The notes beneath the pieces are model-generated. The model saw only the letters and a program-made list of their open reading frames with translations, did not search any database and had not been told where the DNA came from. Both the position numbers and the translations under genes were made by a program. From assembly GCA_047967505.1 (NCBI GenBank), contig CM106540.1: DNA of 64,000 nucleotides; one strand, given 5' to 3'. This DNA comes from Dipteris shenzhenensis. Taxonomy: Eukaryota > Polypodiophyta > Polypodiopsida > Gleicheniales. This document shows, in pieces, positions 1 through 12,359 of this stretch (position 1 is its first letter; every line of letters starts with the position of its first letter).

Positions 1-1246
1 TTTGTATGTTAGTGCTCAAGAATTTACTGTGATCGGCATAAGGCGTTTATCCTTTGTCTTCTTACCGATAGCTGCCAATTGCTTGGTGAAATGTGTAGAG
101 AGTGAATCTCCCTCTCATTGAAGCTATCTTGTGAGCTACAATATGATTCTTACTATGTCACCTATGATATCTTCCATGCTTGTGCTCAAGTCTTTGCACT
201 ACTTAGATGAGTAATGTGGGAGAATCTAATATTTGTAGTGCGAAAAGACAACTCATGTTCATCTTTTGCAATTCATTCTTATATTTTCTTGGCATATGCA
301 AATGTGCATTGTGAACTTTAACCTTATGGTAGTTTTGAGTGTTACTAAGCTTTTCTTCCATATGAGGCATGTTATCTGAAGTCATGCTTGGAAATAGATG
401 TTATCCTCAAATATCACTATTGTAGTAACTAAAAATAACGGTACTATTTCTACCAAAATTAAAAACTTGAATATCGGTTTAGTGAAATCACCAAAAGAGA
501 GCTATAGCACTTGCCAAAACTTCAAATGTCACCTTGAATTGCAAAATCCATTTGCCTGACACCTCCAATTGCTTTGAAATGTCTATATTTGTGTAGACCC
601 TCAAAGCATAGTGTACAACAAATGACGAGGGTCCCAAGTTATTGGATTCTTCCATAAGGAATGGGGCTAATGGCTTGAAGAAGAATCCACATGGCAACAA
701 GTAGGTCTCAAGATTTCTTAGAAGAAGAAAGACAAGGTTCGTAAGTATTTTTTTTCTCTCAATTAAATTGAGGTATTGTCATGAGCAAGGTGAATGACTC
801 CATGAGACCATGCACATGGGTCTGGAGTATGATAATCTTATATGAATTGCAACTTCTTGTTGTCTAATGAAAGCCTCAATTGTGTGAAGTGCCTTTTGTG
901 CAACATAGTGCAATTGATTTTACTACATCTGAGGGTAGGATACTTTGCAAATATGGACTTTTGTAGTACCAAATGCTTGATATCACAAGGATATAAAATT
1001 AAACATAGTAGATAGAGTTGGATATGGAGCTATAGCATTACATATTGATGATTTGCAATCCACAATTTTTAGCAACATCGCATGTGGGAGATTTCTTTGT
1101 TTCTCCAATGAATGAGAAAAATGATGGATGGACGCATGATTACACATTGACTTTTGATCCATTTATAAGGATTCATAACATAGCTCCTTTTGAAATTGAT
1201 CCAACCTATACATAAACAACCATTTCCAAACTCAAAGATATTTATG
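1..1246. other. No gene recognised
   Basis: AT-rich sequence with only short random reading frames on both strands. I see no conserved protein motif, RNA gene or clear repeat boundary. Confidence 0.5.
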
Positions 1247-1600
1247 TACACATGCCGAATGTCAATCATGGAGATGAATCATGGTTGGACATTACTATTG
1301 TCATTGTTAGTTAGGCTTGGATTGTGCTACAAGAAAATGAGCTAGTTGATTTTCACTAATAAAACAATCCTAGTGGTTTAATAACCAAATGTCATCCACT
1401 TTCTCTTCTTATTCTTTGTACACACATGCATAATGTGAATCATGGAGATGAATCATGTTTGGCCACTACTATTGTCATTGTAGTTAAGCTTGGATCATAC
1501 TACAACGAAAGGAATGAGGTGATTTTCAATAATGGAAATGATCGTAGTGATTTAATAACCAAATGTCATCTACATTCTCTTCTTATTCATTACCTACATT
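1247..1600 (+). repeat. Imperfect tandem duplication, about 174-bp unit
   Basis: The phrase aatcatggagatgaatcatg occurs at 1264 and again at 1438. The two copies align for the rest of the unit through a shared ttaataaccaaatgtcat block and a shared attctcttcttatt block. Divergence is perhaps 15-20% by eye, so the duplication is old. No coding potential is seen in either copy. Confidence 0.75.
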
Positions 1601-2199
1601 AAGTAAAATTTCCTAACAAAAATAATTGCTTAAGTTTTGGCCAAGTTGACATGTGAATTTCATAAAAATTGCTCATAATATAGGAACTCAAGGAAATTTA
1701 ATGCCATTTTGAGGAAATTCGAAGGCAAATACAATAATTTTCCATAAGAATCACCATACTAGAGCAAAAAATTATAGCTCTAATCAAAGTTAAGGGCATT
1801 AATGATCGTTTAAAAAATACCTTCAATACATACATGTAATGATTCAAATTCTAAAACAAATTTCATAAATTCTTACAAATGTGTGTATGCATAGAATATA
1901 TGGTTTTTATAGTTAGTACATTGCTTAATGTTGTGTGCTCAAATTGTGGTGAGAACAAAGTCACACATAAGATTACATGCATATCTACTTCAAAGAGATC
2001 CTCCAAGTAGTGGTTTCACATTAAAAATAGTTTTTTGGGGAATAATAAATATTTCCACCAAAAGATCAATTTCCAAGGAATTGTGAAGTTATGTCAGACC
2101 TCAAGTGGTATCGACATTTAGTTCAAACTTAGTGGATAAGGAACTTTCTCTTTAAGAATTAAAGGAATTAGTGGAGCACATGGCCAAAGGTAATTTCCA
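1601..2199. other. No gene recognised
   Basis: AT-rich non-coding sequence. No motif, repeat boundary or conserved reading frame was seen. Confidence 0.5.
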
Positions 2200-2885
2200 A
2201 AGTGAATATGGCCATTTGGTTGAATTTTAGTGGGGAAGGGGTGAATGGGATGGGTACGGTGAAGGGGTGGAAGGAGTGGATGGGGGAGGGGGGGCTTGGG
2301 GGAGGGGGAGGGGGGGATGGGGTGGAGGGAAGGATGGGGGGAAGGGTGGATGGGAGAGGTGTGAATGGGGGGGATGGGAGGAAGGGCAGATGGGAAAGAG
2401 AACCAAGATGAAGGATAGAAAGGGAGGAGTGGGGGATAAAAGAGATGTGTGGCATTAGAGGAGGTGGGATGTGGGGGAGGATGGGGTGAACAGGAGGGAT
2501 TAGGGGATGGATGGGGTGGAGAAGCGAGATAAAGGATAGGCAATATGGGGTGATGGGAGGATAGGGGGGAGGGGGAGATGGGATGATTGCATTGGATGGG
2601 AGAATGGGGGGATTTGGTGGAAGGGAAGGAGAAGCATGAGGAGATGTGAATGGGAGATAGGGATGGGGAGTAAAAAAGAAGGGATTGGAGATTACAAGAT
2701 GGGGAGGACCGAGGAATGGGTGGAAGGGAAGGAGAAGTTGGATGAGAGATAGGGATGGGGAGGACAAAGGAGGGGATTGGAGAATACGAGATGGGGATAG
2801 AGAAGAATGAAAGGGGTGGGAAAAGTGAATTGAAAATGAGATGAATGGAAACCTTGGATGAAGGATGGATGGGGGAGATGGTAAA
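2200..2885 (+). repeat. G-rich purine low-complexity block (GGGA/GGAT type)
   Basis: About 680 bp of the plus strand is built from GGGGA, GGAT and GGTGG words, with many runs of three or more G separated by short loops. It shows loose higher-order repetition (gggagatgggatga, gatagggatggggag). Long open frames on both strands here are Pro/Ser-rich or Gly-rich translations of the composition, not genes. The strand asymmetry gives strong G-quadruplex potential on the plus strand. Confidence 0.85.
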
Positions 2886-3754
2886 ACAAACATAATGTAT
2901 AACAAAGCTCAACCATAAATTTAAACCCTTTCATTAAAAAGCAAGCAAAAGGAACTACAATGGAGAAAAGAGAGGAAAACTTACTTGAAATTTAGGGCTT
3001 CTGTTGGGTTATAAACCTACAAAACAAAGACAAATAAAAAATGCAAGGTTTTGGGAGAATAAAGTAGAACAAAGGAGGGAAAAGAAACACTAAAGGTACC
3101 AAAGAAATTGGAGGAAATCAAGGCAAGATCAAGGGAGATTCAACCTAAGAAGAGGTATTTTCCTTTTGTGCAAGCTTTGGACTCCATTCTCCCATCAAGA
3201 TCTTTCTTTTAGCCTCTATATGCATCCTAGAAAGAAAGGAACCACAAAAGCATCACGTCCTGTTTGAGAAGCTTAGCAATGGAAAGGGAAGCTATGAAAA
3301 GTACCTCAGGGAAGGTTAGATGCTTGAAATATTAAAAAATGCAATGTTTTCTTTATCTCCAGCTCCTATTCTCCAAGTTGTGACCCAAATGCTTAAAATC
3401 ATAGAGGGTAGAGGAGGGTGGCGAAGTGCAAGGGAGAGAAGGATAGAGGTGGTAGAAGATGGAGTAAGTGTGGACTAAAGAGGAGTGATGGAGAAAAAAC
3501 AAGGTGGAACAAGAAAATAGACATGCGATAGCTTTCACATTTGAATTTTGTACATATGTTTTTAATACAAACATCGGTATTTTTGTAGGAAATTCAAAAG
3601 TGAAAATGTTAGTTATTTTGCAAGAAAATAACAATAAAACGTTGTTATAATTGCCTCTAGTAGTGGAAAAATTACTGGTGAAAATACTGGTGTTCCCCTA
3701 TTTCCTACACCAACTTGTCCCTTGTTTCCTGCACCTATAATCATTTGATGGTTT
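2886..3754. other. No gene recognised
   Basis: Purine-rich transition out of the G-rich block, then AT-rich sequence. No protein motif was seen on either strand. Confidence 0.45.
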
Positions 3755-3848
3755 GTAACTGTCATGAAAATCATGGATTAAGCATACCATAATTTTATGA
3801 GCCACTAAAATCATGATTCAAAGAACAAAGGAAAACACAAGCAAAGAG

Positions 3849-3885
<37 letters not shown>

Positions 3886-4693
3886 AGACAGCGACGACGA
3901 GCATGGAGTCCAATCTACCCCCTCTAGATGGTGGCTCTTTCTTCCCATCTAAGTGAAGGGATAAAGAGAGAGAGAAAAGAGATAGCGACACAACATTAGG
4001 TCCAATTAACCCCCTCTAGATGATGGCTCTTTCTTCCCATCTAGAGTATTTATAATATCATATTCCAAAGGCAAAGAGCCAGTAATAGTACATCCAAAAG
4101 CATCCCTTTTTTCCAAAGTAAGGGATTACTTTTACAAAGCGACTTTGGGCTCACTTTATCCAAAATTATCTATGTCCCTTACTTTTTACAAAGCCACTTT
4201 GGGCTTGCTTTATTAAAATAATAGTTTATGCCTTCTATCATAAAAATTACCCAAGGTTTTACAATATCAATGAAATACAAAATTGGCCGATGGCCATATG
4301 CTATCACCATACACCTCAATCGGTACCCTCGCACTAATTACAATTCTTGTCATTAGTCCCATCACTTGTACTCCAGACACCAATTACATTAATTGTTAAC
4401 AATCAATTGAACGAATCACCAAAACAATTAATCCCAATATAATTGCGCTCAAAGTACAATAATCAAATGTAACACCAATAACACTAGTGACATCAGTATT
4501 TACACAAGATCACCCACAATACTAACCATCTAGCATGGCAAATCATAGGTTAGGTAGGCATCCCCAACTAAACCACACAAAGGATCCAATAGGACCCCTG
4601 CTGCACTCCTATGGAATACTTTTCCATAGTCACACTTGACTAAAATAAAATAATTTCCATAGCAATAATTACCAAAAATTAATTTCCACGACA
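3755..4693 (-). mobile_element. Diverged gypsy-type LTR, same family as the 18.4-kb LTR
   Basis: Read on the minus strand, this begins at 4693 just after a polypurine tract (aagcaagaggga, about 4694-4705). It follows the LTR at 18427-19229 for long stretches: the shared ttattttagtcaagtgtgac block, the ggttagtattgtgggtgat block, and the tail ataaatactctagatgggaag. It differs by many substitutions and by a second copy of the atgggaagaaagagccaccat segment. A (AG)n run lies at 3851-3882. The 3755 end is approximate. No second LTR was found, so it is either a solo LTR or the 3' end of a decayed element whose body would lie to the right. Confidence 0.7.
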
Positions 4694-4705
4694 TCCCTCT
4701 TGCTT

Positions 4706-6480
4706 GGATTGCAACTGACCTCAGTTGCATGTTTGATTATAGGAACTGATGAGACTTAGAAAAGCTTGAAAAAATTGCTCAGACATCCACTCATCAAATC
4801 ATATCATTTGATTATTGGTGTTATGCTCAAAGTATAATAATCAAACGTCACCGTTCAAGCATATCATATGTATTAAGCAATAATTTAATTATTTCAAACA
4901 CTTGCAGATTTTCACATTGGCATCTACTCAAATGAGCATTTGAAAAGTGATTTTCTTCATATATAGTCTTATTCACAAATTCGTCATATCATATGTACAA
5001 AGCAATAGAATTTATCATCTTCAATCCTTAAGCTAATAATCTTGGCATCTAAACAAACTTTTTAAGTCTTGTAGAAGACTTCGTGATGCAATCATCATTT
5101 TTGTATCAACTACTTGAAAGCAAGCGTCGACGAAATGGTGAGTAGATTAGATAAAGTAACCACTTACACCCTCTAAACACCAGTGCATCAATCCCTTATT
5201 ATTTCTATTTCTAGTTCACTACACAAAATTGCTTATGTCTATTTGCATAATGTTTCATCTCAAATTGTGATTTTCTAGTTCAGGTAATAAAAATTTTAAA
5301 AATCGTGGAGCTTTCTTGGGTTTGGAAAAAAAGTCACAAGAAGAGGCCATGTTCATGACCTTAATAATTATTCATGTGAGCCACCCCACCCTTAAGAGAA
5401 GAAATTAACTTAGCCAAGGAATGTTCACTTAGTATTTTTAGCCAACGGATTAATACTTTCAATATGTCGTTTTAAAAAAGAAGAAGACACCATGAAAAAG
5501 CTCTTGAAGGATATTAATTCCAGATGGTTGACAGAGGTCAGTTTTTCGACATGCTATATCTAGTTAAATGACTAATGAATGAATCGGCTAAGGATTTTTG
5601 CACTTTCCCCAAGAGCAATAATGAAGGGATTGGAGCTTCTTATAGGTTGGATTGTATAGTGGAGAACATTTGAACTTGACAATACCCTTATTACTATTTT
5701 TAGTAAAAGGAGTAATGAATTCTATTTGGGGCATTCAGAATTTAAGCCCGAAAACCACTTCATTCTTGAATTTGGGATCATTTCATTGGATTTCTAACTC
5801 ATTGGCTCTGCTTCAACATTTTTCTGCCAATGTGTTGGAACTCAAGTTTGAAGTAACCATTCACAGATTTGTTAGTTTCGATGGACTCAAGAGGTCCTAA
5901 AACTTCTGTGTTACTCATCATTCGCACTCCAGTGGTGTTTACAAACAGATCGGTTTGCTAAAATGTTTTTTAATCCATGTGTTGCACTCAATGATTGGAA
6001 CCACAGTTTTCAAAACCGTATGGTCCCTGAAAACCCTATCTGTCAACTCTTGCATGATTTCATGGAGATTTGGAGAAGTTCTCTCTCTTTGAGACATCGA
6101 ATCATCTGTTTCTCTATCAAAAATCTATTCAAAGGTTCAAACCTTTGATTTTTTAACACATGTCATTTTTATTAAACCTTAGGCTTCTAAGGTTTCATTT
6201 ACAAGTCAACTACAAGCTTTGACTTGGGTTTACTTCACATCTAGAGTGATTTTTTGAAGTATTCTTCGAGCTGCGAAAGTGTAGGTCATGTCATGTATGC
6301 AAAGATTGCAATGGTTTTGAGGCATCTCAAGTTTTACTTTCAATAGTAGCAGTCGTTCCCTTGAGGTCATGATTTTAAGCATACCTTATGTAGGTCACTC
6401 TGGTTGTTGAGCCATGTGTGCTCATTTGTGTTTGCATTGGGTTGAAGTGAATGCTTTTGTTAGATATCAATGCTCCACTC
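4706..6480. other. No gene recognised; possible decayed element interior
   Basis: The first bases beyond the tract (cctcagttgcat on plus) still resemble the sequence preceding the tract of the 18-28 kb element. The interior of that LTR element may therefore begin here. No gag or pol motif was recognised, and the short open frames show nothing familiar. Confidence 0.35.
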
Positions 6481-6494
6481 TCGTGTAACTATGT

Positions 6495-7120
6495 AGGAAC
6501 CAGCTAACTCTACTTGTAAGCCCCCCATATGAGGAGAAGGCATTTGAGTAGCTCAGTTATCCATTGGTTTGGACACCAGATGGGGGCTTGGCACACCGCC
6601 AACTAGGCTACATGCAAGTGCACGAAGGCATCCCTTGATTGACTGCATTGAGGGTAGATGGAGCATTTCTCGAGGTAGCCCACCACTCTCGGGTTGCGGG
6701 GCCTGTTTGGAACCTCAGATGATCCCGGATGGCTGTGGGCCAAACGGCGACCATGGGTCAGTCGCTATGTTTTGCGCATCGGTTCTATCGTATGGTCAAT
6801 GGCCTATTTCGGGACGACCCCCAATCGACCTATTTCGGGCCTATTTCGGGACGACCCCCAATCGACCATTTTGGGTGGACTAGGTCGGCCACCCAATTGA
6901 GCCTAACTGACTACGACTGGTGGCTATATAAGAGCAAGCCCGTGAAGCCCATTTCATCACTGGCTATAGCAACCTTGATTCCTTAGCATTCAGCCTCCAT
7001 CTTCTACTGTTTCTAGCATGCCATCGAAGCTTCTTTCACAGGAGCGCACGGCTGGGAGGTAGCGCCATCTATTGTATCAATTTTATCGTAATCAAATTTT
7101 TTATTCTCTATACTATCTTG
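6495..7120 (+). mobile_element. Probable 5' LTR of the copia element
   Basis: The block ccccccatatgaggagaagg at 6524-6543 closely matches a block in the minus-strand solo LTR at 13487-14127. Both also share a TATA-type box followed by a long leader (ctatataagagc near 6925 here) and a CT-rich end. A short internal duplication of gggacgacccccaatcgacc lies at about 6811-6870. The LTR runs straight into Gag-like coding sequence without a visible primer site, so its 3' end and the start of gag appear deleted. The left boundary is uncertain. Confidence 0.5.
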
Positions 7121-7629
7121 TTTTCTCTCTTGCGTACGAGATCCATCAAAAGACGAGGACTGGGTGGAGAAGATTCGGCTTTCTGGACCGGATCAAAGAA
7201 AGGTAAGGGTAAGGACTCTGGTAACCCATCTTCTCCTGATGATAAAAAGAGAAAGAAGAAGATCAAGTGCTTCTATTGCAACAAGGCAGGGCACAAGTAG
7301 AATGAGTGCCGTAAGAAGATTGTAGATGAGAAGAATGGAGTGAAGAAAGAGTCTAGCAACAGCACGCAGGTAGTACCCATAGAGCTGTTCATCGCAATTA
7401 AGGAGATTTGCACGGAGGCAGTTCATGTACCTATAGATGAACCTTGGATCATTGACAATGGTGCATTGTGCCACGACCAGTCGGAAGGATTGGTATACCT
7501 CTCTACAGCCGGTAGGGAATGACATCATGGTAGCAGTCGGCAACGATGCAAAATGTCCAGCAAAAGGAAAAGGTACGATTGCTCTCAAGTCAGATGGAGT
7601 TGTAAAACAGTTGTCCCGATGTTCTTTAT
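7121..7629 (+). pseudogene. Copia Gag C-terminus and protease remnant
   Basis: Translation gives a lysine-rich stretch and then a retroviral-type zinc knuckle, CFYCNKAGH followed by NEC (pattern CX2CX4HX4C). A TAG stop at 7298-7300 lies inside the knuckle. Downstream, PWIIDNGALCH matches the copia aspartic protease site, where the family has W-I/L-D-S-G-A; here the catalytic triad reads D-N-G instead of D-S-G. The N-terminal two thirds of Gag are absent, and at least one frameshift separates this part from the integrase frame at 7630. The product, if any, could not process a polyprotein. Confidence 0.85.
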
Positions 7630-8859
7630 GTGCCAGATATCAAGAGGAACTTGTTGTCCGTTTCTGCGATCACGGATCGGGACCTCAAAGTTCAATTCGA
7701 TAAGAATGGTGCACATATCTTGGATCTTCAAGGAAAGGTCGTTGGTAAAGGTACGCGGCGCAACAACATTTACGAACTCTCAGCTTTCAATGCTCGAGCA
7801 AATGTGAAGAACACTAAGCTGTGGCATGAGAGGTTTAGTCATCTAAACCTTAGTTCTTTGAAGGAGATGCATAAAAGTGGAATGATTGCAAACCTACCAG
7901 AAATTTCAGATCTGCACAATGTATGTGAAGCTCGCATGATGGGCAAGCAGCATCGGCAACCCTTTCCTAAAGAGGCCAGTAGAGCAAAGGCTCCTCTAGA
8001 GCTCATTCACATGGACCTCTGTAGAAAGATGGAGATGGAAGCTTTGGGTGGTTCCTTCTACTTCATGACGCTGATCGACGACTACAGTAGAAGGATATGG
8101 ATATACTTCCTGAAGATGAAAGACGAGGCTTTCAGTAGGTTCAAGGAATGGCATGCAATGGTCGAGAAAGAATTGGGGAGGAAGGTAAAGAAGTTGAGAT
8201 CAGACAAAGGTGGAGAGTTCACATCGACTGAATTCAAAAGTTACTACAAAAGCCACGGAATCAAGAGGCAGAAACCCCCGCCACATACATCACAGCAAAA
8301 TTAAGTAGCAGAACGCAAGATGCGCGTCATCTGTGAAATGGGCTGCAGTATGATGAAAGGGAAAGATTTGCCAAAAACTTTCTAGGTTGAAGCATGTAAC
8401 ACTGCAGTTTACATCCTCAATCGTAGCTACACGAAGGCTGTGAACGGGATGACTCCACTGCAAGCCTTTTTTGGTAAGAAACCTTCAATTGCACATTTCA
8501 GAATTTTTGGATGTGATTGTTTTGTGCATGTCCCTGATGCTATCAGGACCAAATGGGAACCGAAGAGCCAGAAGTGTATTTTCTTGGGCTACAGTGAAGA
8601 GGCGAAGGGTTACCATCTCTATAACCCTGTTACCAAGAAGGTAATTGTAAGTCACAATGTGGTCTTCTCAGAACAACTGCATCAATTGGAGGAGGATGCT
8701 TCCTTCCTAGACAACCAGGACCAAGATATCCATCCAGTACTGCCACCAACAGCAGACCGAACTCCCCCAACGGTGCTTGGGAGGATTCAAGACAAAGAAG
8801 ATGAAGAAGAGCCTGCAGAACCACGACAACAACAGCCATTCCTAAAGTGGGTAAAGTAG
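7630..8859 (+). pseudogene. Copia integrase, decayed
   Basis: GAG-pre-integrase: LWHERFSHLN gives the paired histidines, and the CX2C half reads VCEARMMGK, so the second cysteine has become Arg. The core keeps all three acidic residues: HMDLC, LRSDKGGEF and VAERK. Stops TAA at 8302 and TAG at 8383 break the core, and TAG at 8857 ends the segment. The C-terminal part shows the copia signature from PLQAFFGKKPS through FGCDCFVHV to FLGYSEEAKGY. All segments lie in one frame, so decay is mostly by substitution. Role when intact: insertion of element DNA into the genome. Confidence 0.9.
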
Positions 8860-8862
8860 CTT

Positions 8863-10233
8863 TTGGATGACAGAGAACCTCCAACAATTAAGGAGGAACC
8901 ATCCGAACACCGCCGGTCCAAGAGAGTAGAGGAGCAAAGAAGGGCGCAGGAACACTTGGTCAACTATGCTTTGATGACAGAAGTGATCCGTGCTGATGAA
9001 CCTAAGTGTCTTGAAGAGGCACAAGGCGATGGTAGGTGGATGGAGGCAATGCAGTCGGAGTATGGCTCCATAATGAAGAACAACACTTGGGACCGTGTGG
9101 ATCGACCACCAAAGCGCAAGGTAATCAGAACCAAGTGGGTGTACAGGATCAAGTACAAGTCCGACGGCACGTTGGATAAGTACAAGGCTCGGCTCATGGC
9201 AAAAGGATTTACACAAGTACATGGATTTGATTATCAAGATACTTTTGCTCCCACAGCTCGACTAACCACAATTCGTAGTGTTTTGGCTTTAGCTGCCCAG
9301 GGAAGTTGGCCTGTGTTTTAAATGGATGTGAAATCTGCCTTTCTGAATGGAGATCTCAAGGAGGAGGTATACATGGAACAACCACCAGGTTTTGAGATCC
9401 CCGGTTCAAAAGGTAAAGTCTGCAAACTAAAGAAGGCACTTTACGGGCTGAAACAGGCCCCACGAGCGTGGTACGAGCGAATTGATGCCTACTTTCTGCA
9501 AAACGGGTTCAGGAGGAGCCTATCTGATGCAAATTTGTATATCTTCAGAGAAGGAAGCAAGTGTATGATCATGGTCCTTTAAGTGGATGACCTTGTCATA
9601 ACAGGGAACCATGAAGAGAAGATCTCACAGACGAAGCATTTGCTAGAAAGAGAGTTTGAAATGATAGACCTCGAACTGATGCATTTCTATTTGGGGATTG
9701 AAGTTTGGCAAGAGCCGAAACAGATCTTCATTTCACAACTGAAATATGTTGGAGAGATACTAAAAGCATTTGGCATGGTTGAGTGCAAAACAGTTGGTAC
9801 CCCTATGGAGGTTGATGCGAAGCTCTCAAACGAGGATTCATCACCACTGGTGGACGAAGCGAAGTACAGAAGGCTTGTGGGCAGCTTGATCTACCTGTGC
9901 AACACACGGCTGGACATCAACTTTGCGACTGGTGTACTAAGCAGGTTTTCCAATAAGCCCCAAGAGAACCATTGGAGGGCAGGGATGCGGGTGCTGAAAT
10001 ACATCAAAGGCACACTTGATTATGGCATCACCTATACCAAGGGTGACATCTTGATCGGATTCTGTGACTCGGATTGGGCAAGAGACGTGGACAGTAGGAG
10101 ATCAGTGACAGGGTATTGTTTTCTCACTTGGATCTGGAGTTGTGTCATGGGTCAGCAAGAAGCAACCCACATTTGCTCTTTCTTCTACCGAGGCCGAGTA
10201 AAAGGCATGGGATATGTTTGCAACTTTATATGA
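8863..10233 (+). pseudogene. Copia reverse transcriptase and RNase H, decayed
   Basis: The RT begins with RWMEAMQSEY and continues through TKWVYRIKY, KARLMAKGFTQ, DYQDTFAP and [12 protein letters not shown] to [15 protein letters not shown]. The catalytic YVDD box is destroyed: the Tyr codon is TAA (9580-9582), directly followed by VDDLVI. Another TAA at 9319 precedes MDVKSAF, probably from CAA. RNase H starts at DSDWARDVDSRRSVTGY. A four-T run at 10119-10122 shifts the frame; in the other frame the family motif SSTEAE is visible and is followed by TAG. No 3' LTR was found, so the element is truncated on the right as well. A dead copy. Confidence 0.9.
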
Positions 10234-10452
10234 GGCAAATGAATACCTAGGATCTTGATGAAGAGAAAGCAAATCAATAAAAGCCTTTGACATAGCAATG
10301 AACTAGGACATGCGTATATAGTGAGACTCATAGACATGAATATACAACTTGCAGCCATATGAGGGACTATGAAATGTCAATAAATTGTGCAAGTCATCGT
10401 CAATAGACTCACTGAAGGATATGAGAATTGAGTTGTTGGAAAAGTGTTAGTT
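10234..10452 (+). other. Flank of copia remnant, no gene
   Basis: Short AT-rich stretch between the copia RNase H relic and the 69-bp repeats. The expected copia C-terminus and polypurine tract are not recognisable. Confidence 0.4.
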
Positions 10453-10605
10453 GTTTTAGTCTCTCCTATGCTACCAAGTCAAAGTTACATTATCAAGATA
10501 ATTATAATCAATTATTGACTTGCTTTAGTCTCTCCTATGCTACCAAGTCCAAGTTACATTATCAAGATAATTATAATCTATTATCAACTTGCTTTACTCT
10601 CCCAA
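10453..10605 (+). repeat. 69-bp tandem repeat, just over two units
   Basis: The word tttagtctctcctatgctac starts at 10455 and 10524, and a partial third copy (tttactctccc) starts at 10593. The period is exactly 69 bp. Units one and two differ by only a few bases. Because 69 is a multiple of three, a short reading frame runs through it, but nothing suggests it is translated. Confidence 0.85.
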
Positions 10606-10781
10606 ATATGGAAAGTAGGTTAAGTTTCATTTTGGAGATTCTTCCCAAATAGTGGATTTCACAGAGCTATGTTGGCTACTTCTATAAGGGATTGTGGAAA
10701 AGATCACTCGCTTTTTTGGGCCTGCTCGCTTTTTCTCACTCGCTCTATCAACTACCTCGGTTTGATGAGGACCCATCAAGA

Positions 10782-11341
10782 TCAACTTTGATGATAATGA
10801 ATGCAATAGAATCCATTATTGGATGTGAAAGAAGCTCCACTTGATTGCAACTGGTTCACTGCCCATTGTGTGTATGCACTAATTGATGGATCAAGGTGGA
10901 AGGAAATATTTCCATTGAAAGGCTTACCTTTTAGTACACTAGTTGTGTCATCTACACGCAATGACACATTGGAACTTCCACCCTCTCCTCAAGTTTTCTC
11001 ACTATAGTAGGACCCTCAATCCTATAGAAACTATTAACTTGCAAGATGTCTTTTAATTCAAGGACATACGTGTGAGGAACATGCAATGTTACTTTCTCAT
11101 AGTAGTTCTTATCAGTTAGGTCAACCCTCATCTACATAGCATAAGAGGTATTATTAGCTTTGAAGATGTATTTGGCTAAGACCTTCGCCTCTAATGCGAA
11201 GCGATAATCGATAAACTCCAACAAATCTTTGATGCATAGTACAAGGAGTGCATTCAAGTTGGAGGGTATGAAATCTTTTAGTATAAGACCATGTGAATCC
11301 CCAATTATAGTAGTGCTAACTCCTCTTTAATTGGTGTAATT
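10782..11341 (-). pseudogene. Unrecognised decayed coding module, copy 1
   Basis: On the minus strand, read from 11341 downwards, fragments such as KDFIPSNLNALLVLC, LLEFIDYRFAL, KVLAKYIFKANN and MRVDLTDKNYYEKVTLHV appear, separated by stops. A protein-like stretch ending WAVNQLQSSGASF runs to 10782. A diverged second copy lies 995 bp to the right and conserves the same frame, which is why I treat it as former coding sequence. I do not recognise the family, and no catalytic motif is evident. It may be part of an unknown transposon. Confidence 0.45.
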
Positions 11342-12028
11342 AGTTCTTTGCTTGTCGTGTGGCTTGTACTTTTGCTAAAACAAAACATGGAATTTCAAAT
11401 GAACATGTGTATTGTATTTGAATATGGATTATCCACTTAGTCGATTGCAAAGGAAAATGAAGCTAAATGTTTGCTCTACAATAAAAACATTAACTCAATT
11501 ATGATAAATCATAATTAGGCTTGCAATCTAAGGTGACTTGTAGTTTTCATTGTCTGTCCTATTTTCTACTACATCTATTGGATTAAAATTAAGCCTAGGA
11601 TAGAGCAACAGAATGTGCAGACACTACATCAAGTTTTCACTCAGAAACTCGCATAAAATAGAGCAATCATGCAAATAGACGATTGCATGGGATCAAGGTG
11701 CGTCAAAATTTAATTAAATATTCTTATAACTTATGCTCACATGAAAGCATAAAGGTGGAGTGGTACAATGCCCATGTCCATTCACAGGAGTTCAAGACTC
11801 AACAAAGCAAGTAGGTTTGCTATCAATCACATCACTTAAGAACTTCCTAGGATCCACAAATTCAGTGCAAGAATGAAAATTCCATGTATCTCACTTGCAT
11901 CACTTAAGAACTACCTATGATCTATGAACTCAATGATCTAGATTCATGGAAATTCCACAAAAATCTTTCAATCACATAATCAAAAACCACAGTAACCATG
12001 CACCCCTGCACCTTTCAACAACCCCTTA
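11342..12028. other. Spacer between duplicated modules
   Basis: AT-rich, no gene recognised. A short internal repeat is present: a catcacttaagaac phrase followed by tcctaggatcca or acctatgatcta occurs near 11830 and 11905. Confidence 0.4.
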
Positions 12029-12359
12029 GCTATATCAACTTGCAATATGTCTTTTAATTCAAGGACATACGTGTGAGAAACATGCAATGTTACTATCTTG
12101 CAGCAGTTCCTATCAGTTAGGTCAACCCTCATGTATATGACTAAGAGGCATTATTGGCTTTGAAGGTGCCATATTTGGCTAAGACCCTCCCTTTGAATGC
12201 GAAATGATAACCGAAAAACTCCAACAAAGCTTTGATGCATAGTACAAGAAGTGCATTTGAGTGTGAGGATATGAAATCTTTTGGTACAAGTAGAGATAAA
12301 TCCCCAATTATAGTAGGTGCTAACTCCTCTTTATCTGAAGTAATTGCCATTGAGTACAT
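12029..12359 (-). pseudogene. Unrecognised decayed coding module, copy 2
   Basis: A second copy of the module seen at about 11034-11341, in the same orientation. It reads DKEELAPTIIGD, KDFISSHSNALLVLC, KALLEFFGYHFAF and RVLAKYGTFKANN on the minus strand, then a stop, with the LTDRN-type continuation still visible. DNA identity to copy 1 is roughly 80-85% by eye. Function unknown. Confidence 0.45.

Noticed and set aside
2118-2912. 264-codon and 245-codon minus-strand frames
   Set aside because: Pro/Ser/His-rich translations of a G-rich repeat; several frames are open at once and no domain is present.
5652-6148. Two plus-strand frames of 61-82 codons
   Set aside because: No motif, no flanking splice or promoter signals beyond chance.
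7193-7588. 131-codon minus-strand frame
   Set aside because: Antisense shadow of the copia Gag and protease remnant.
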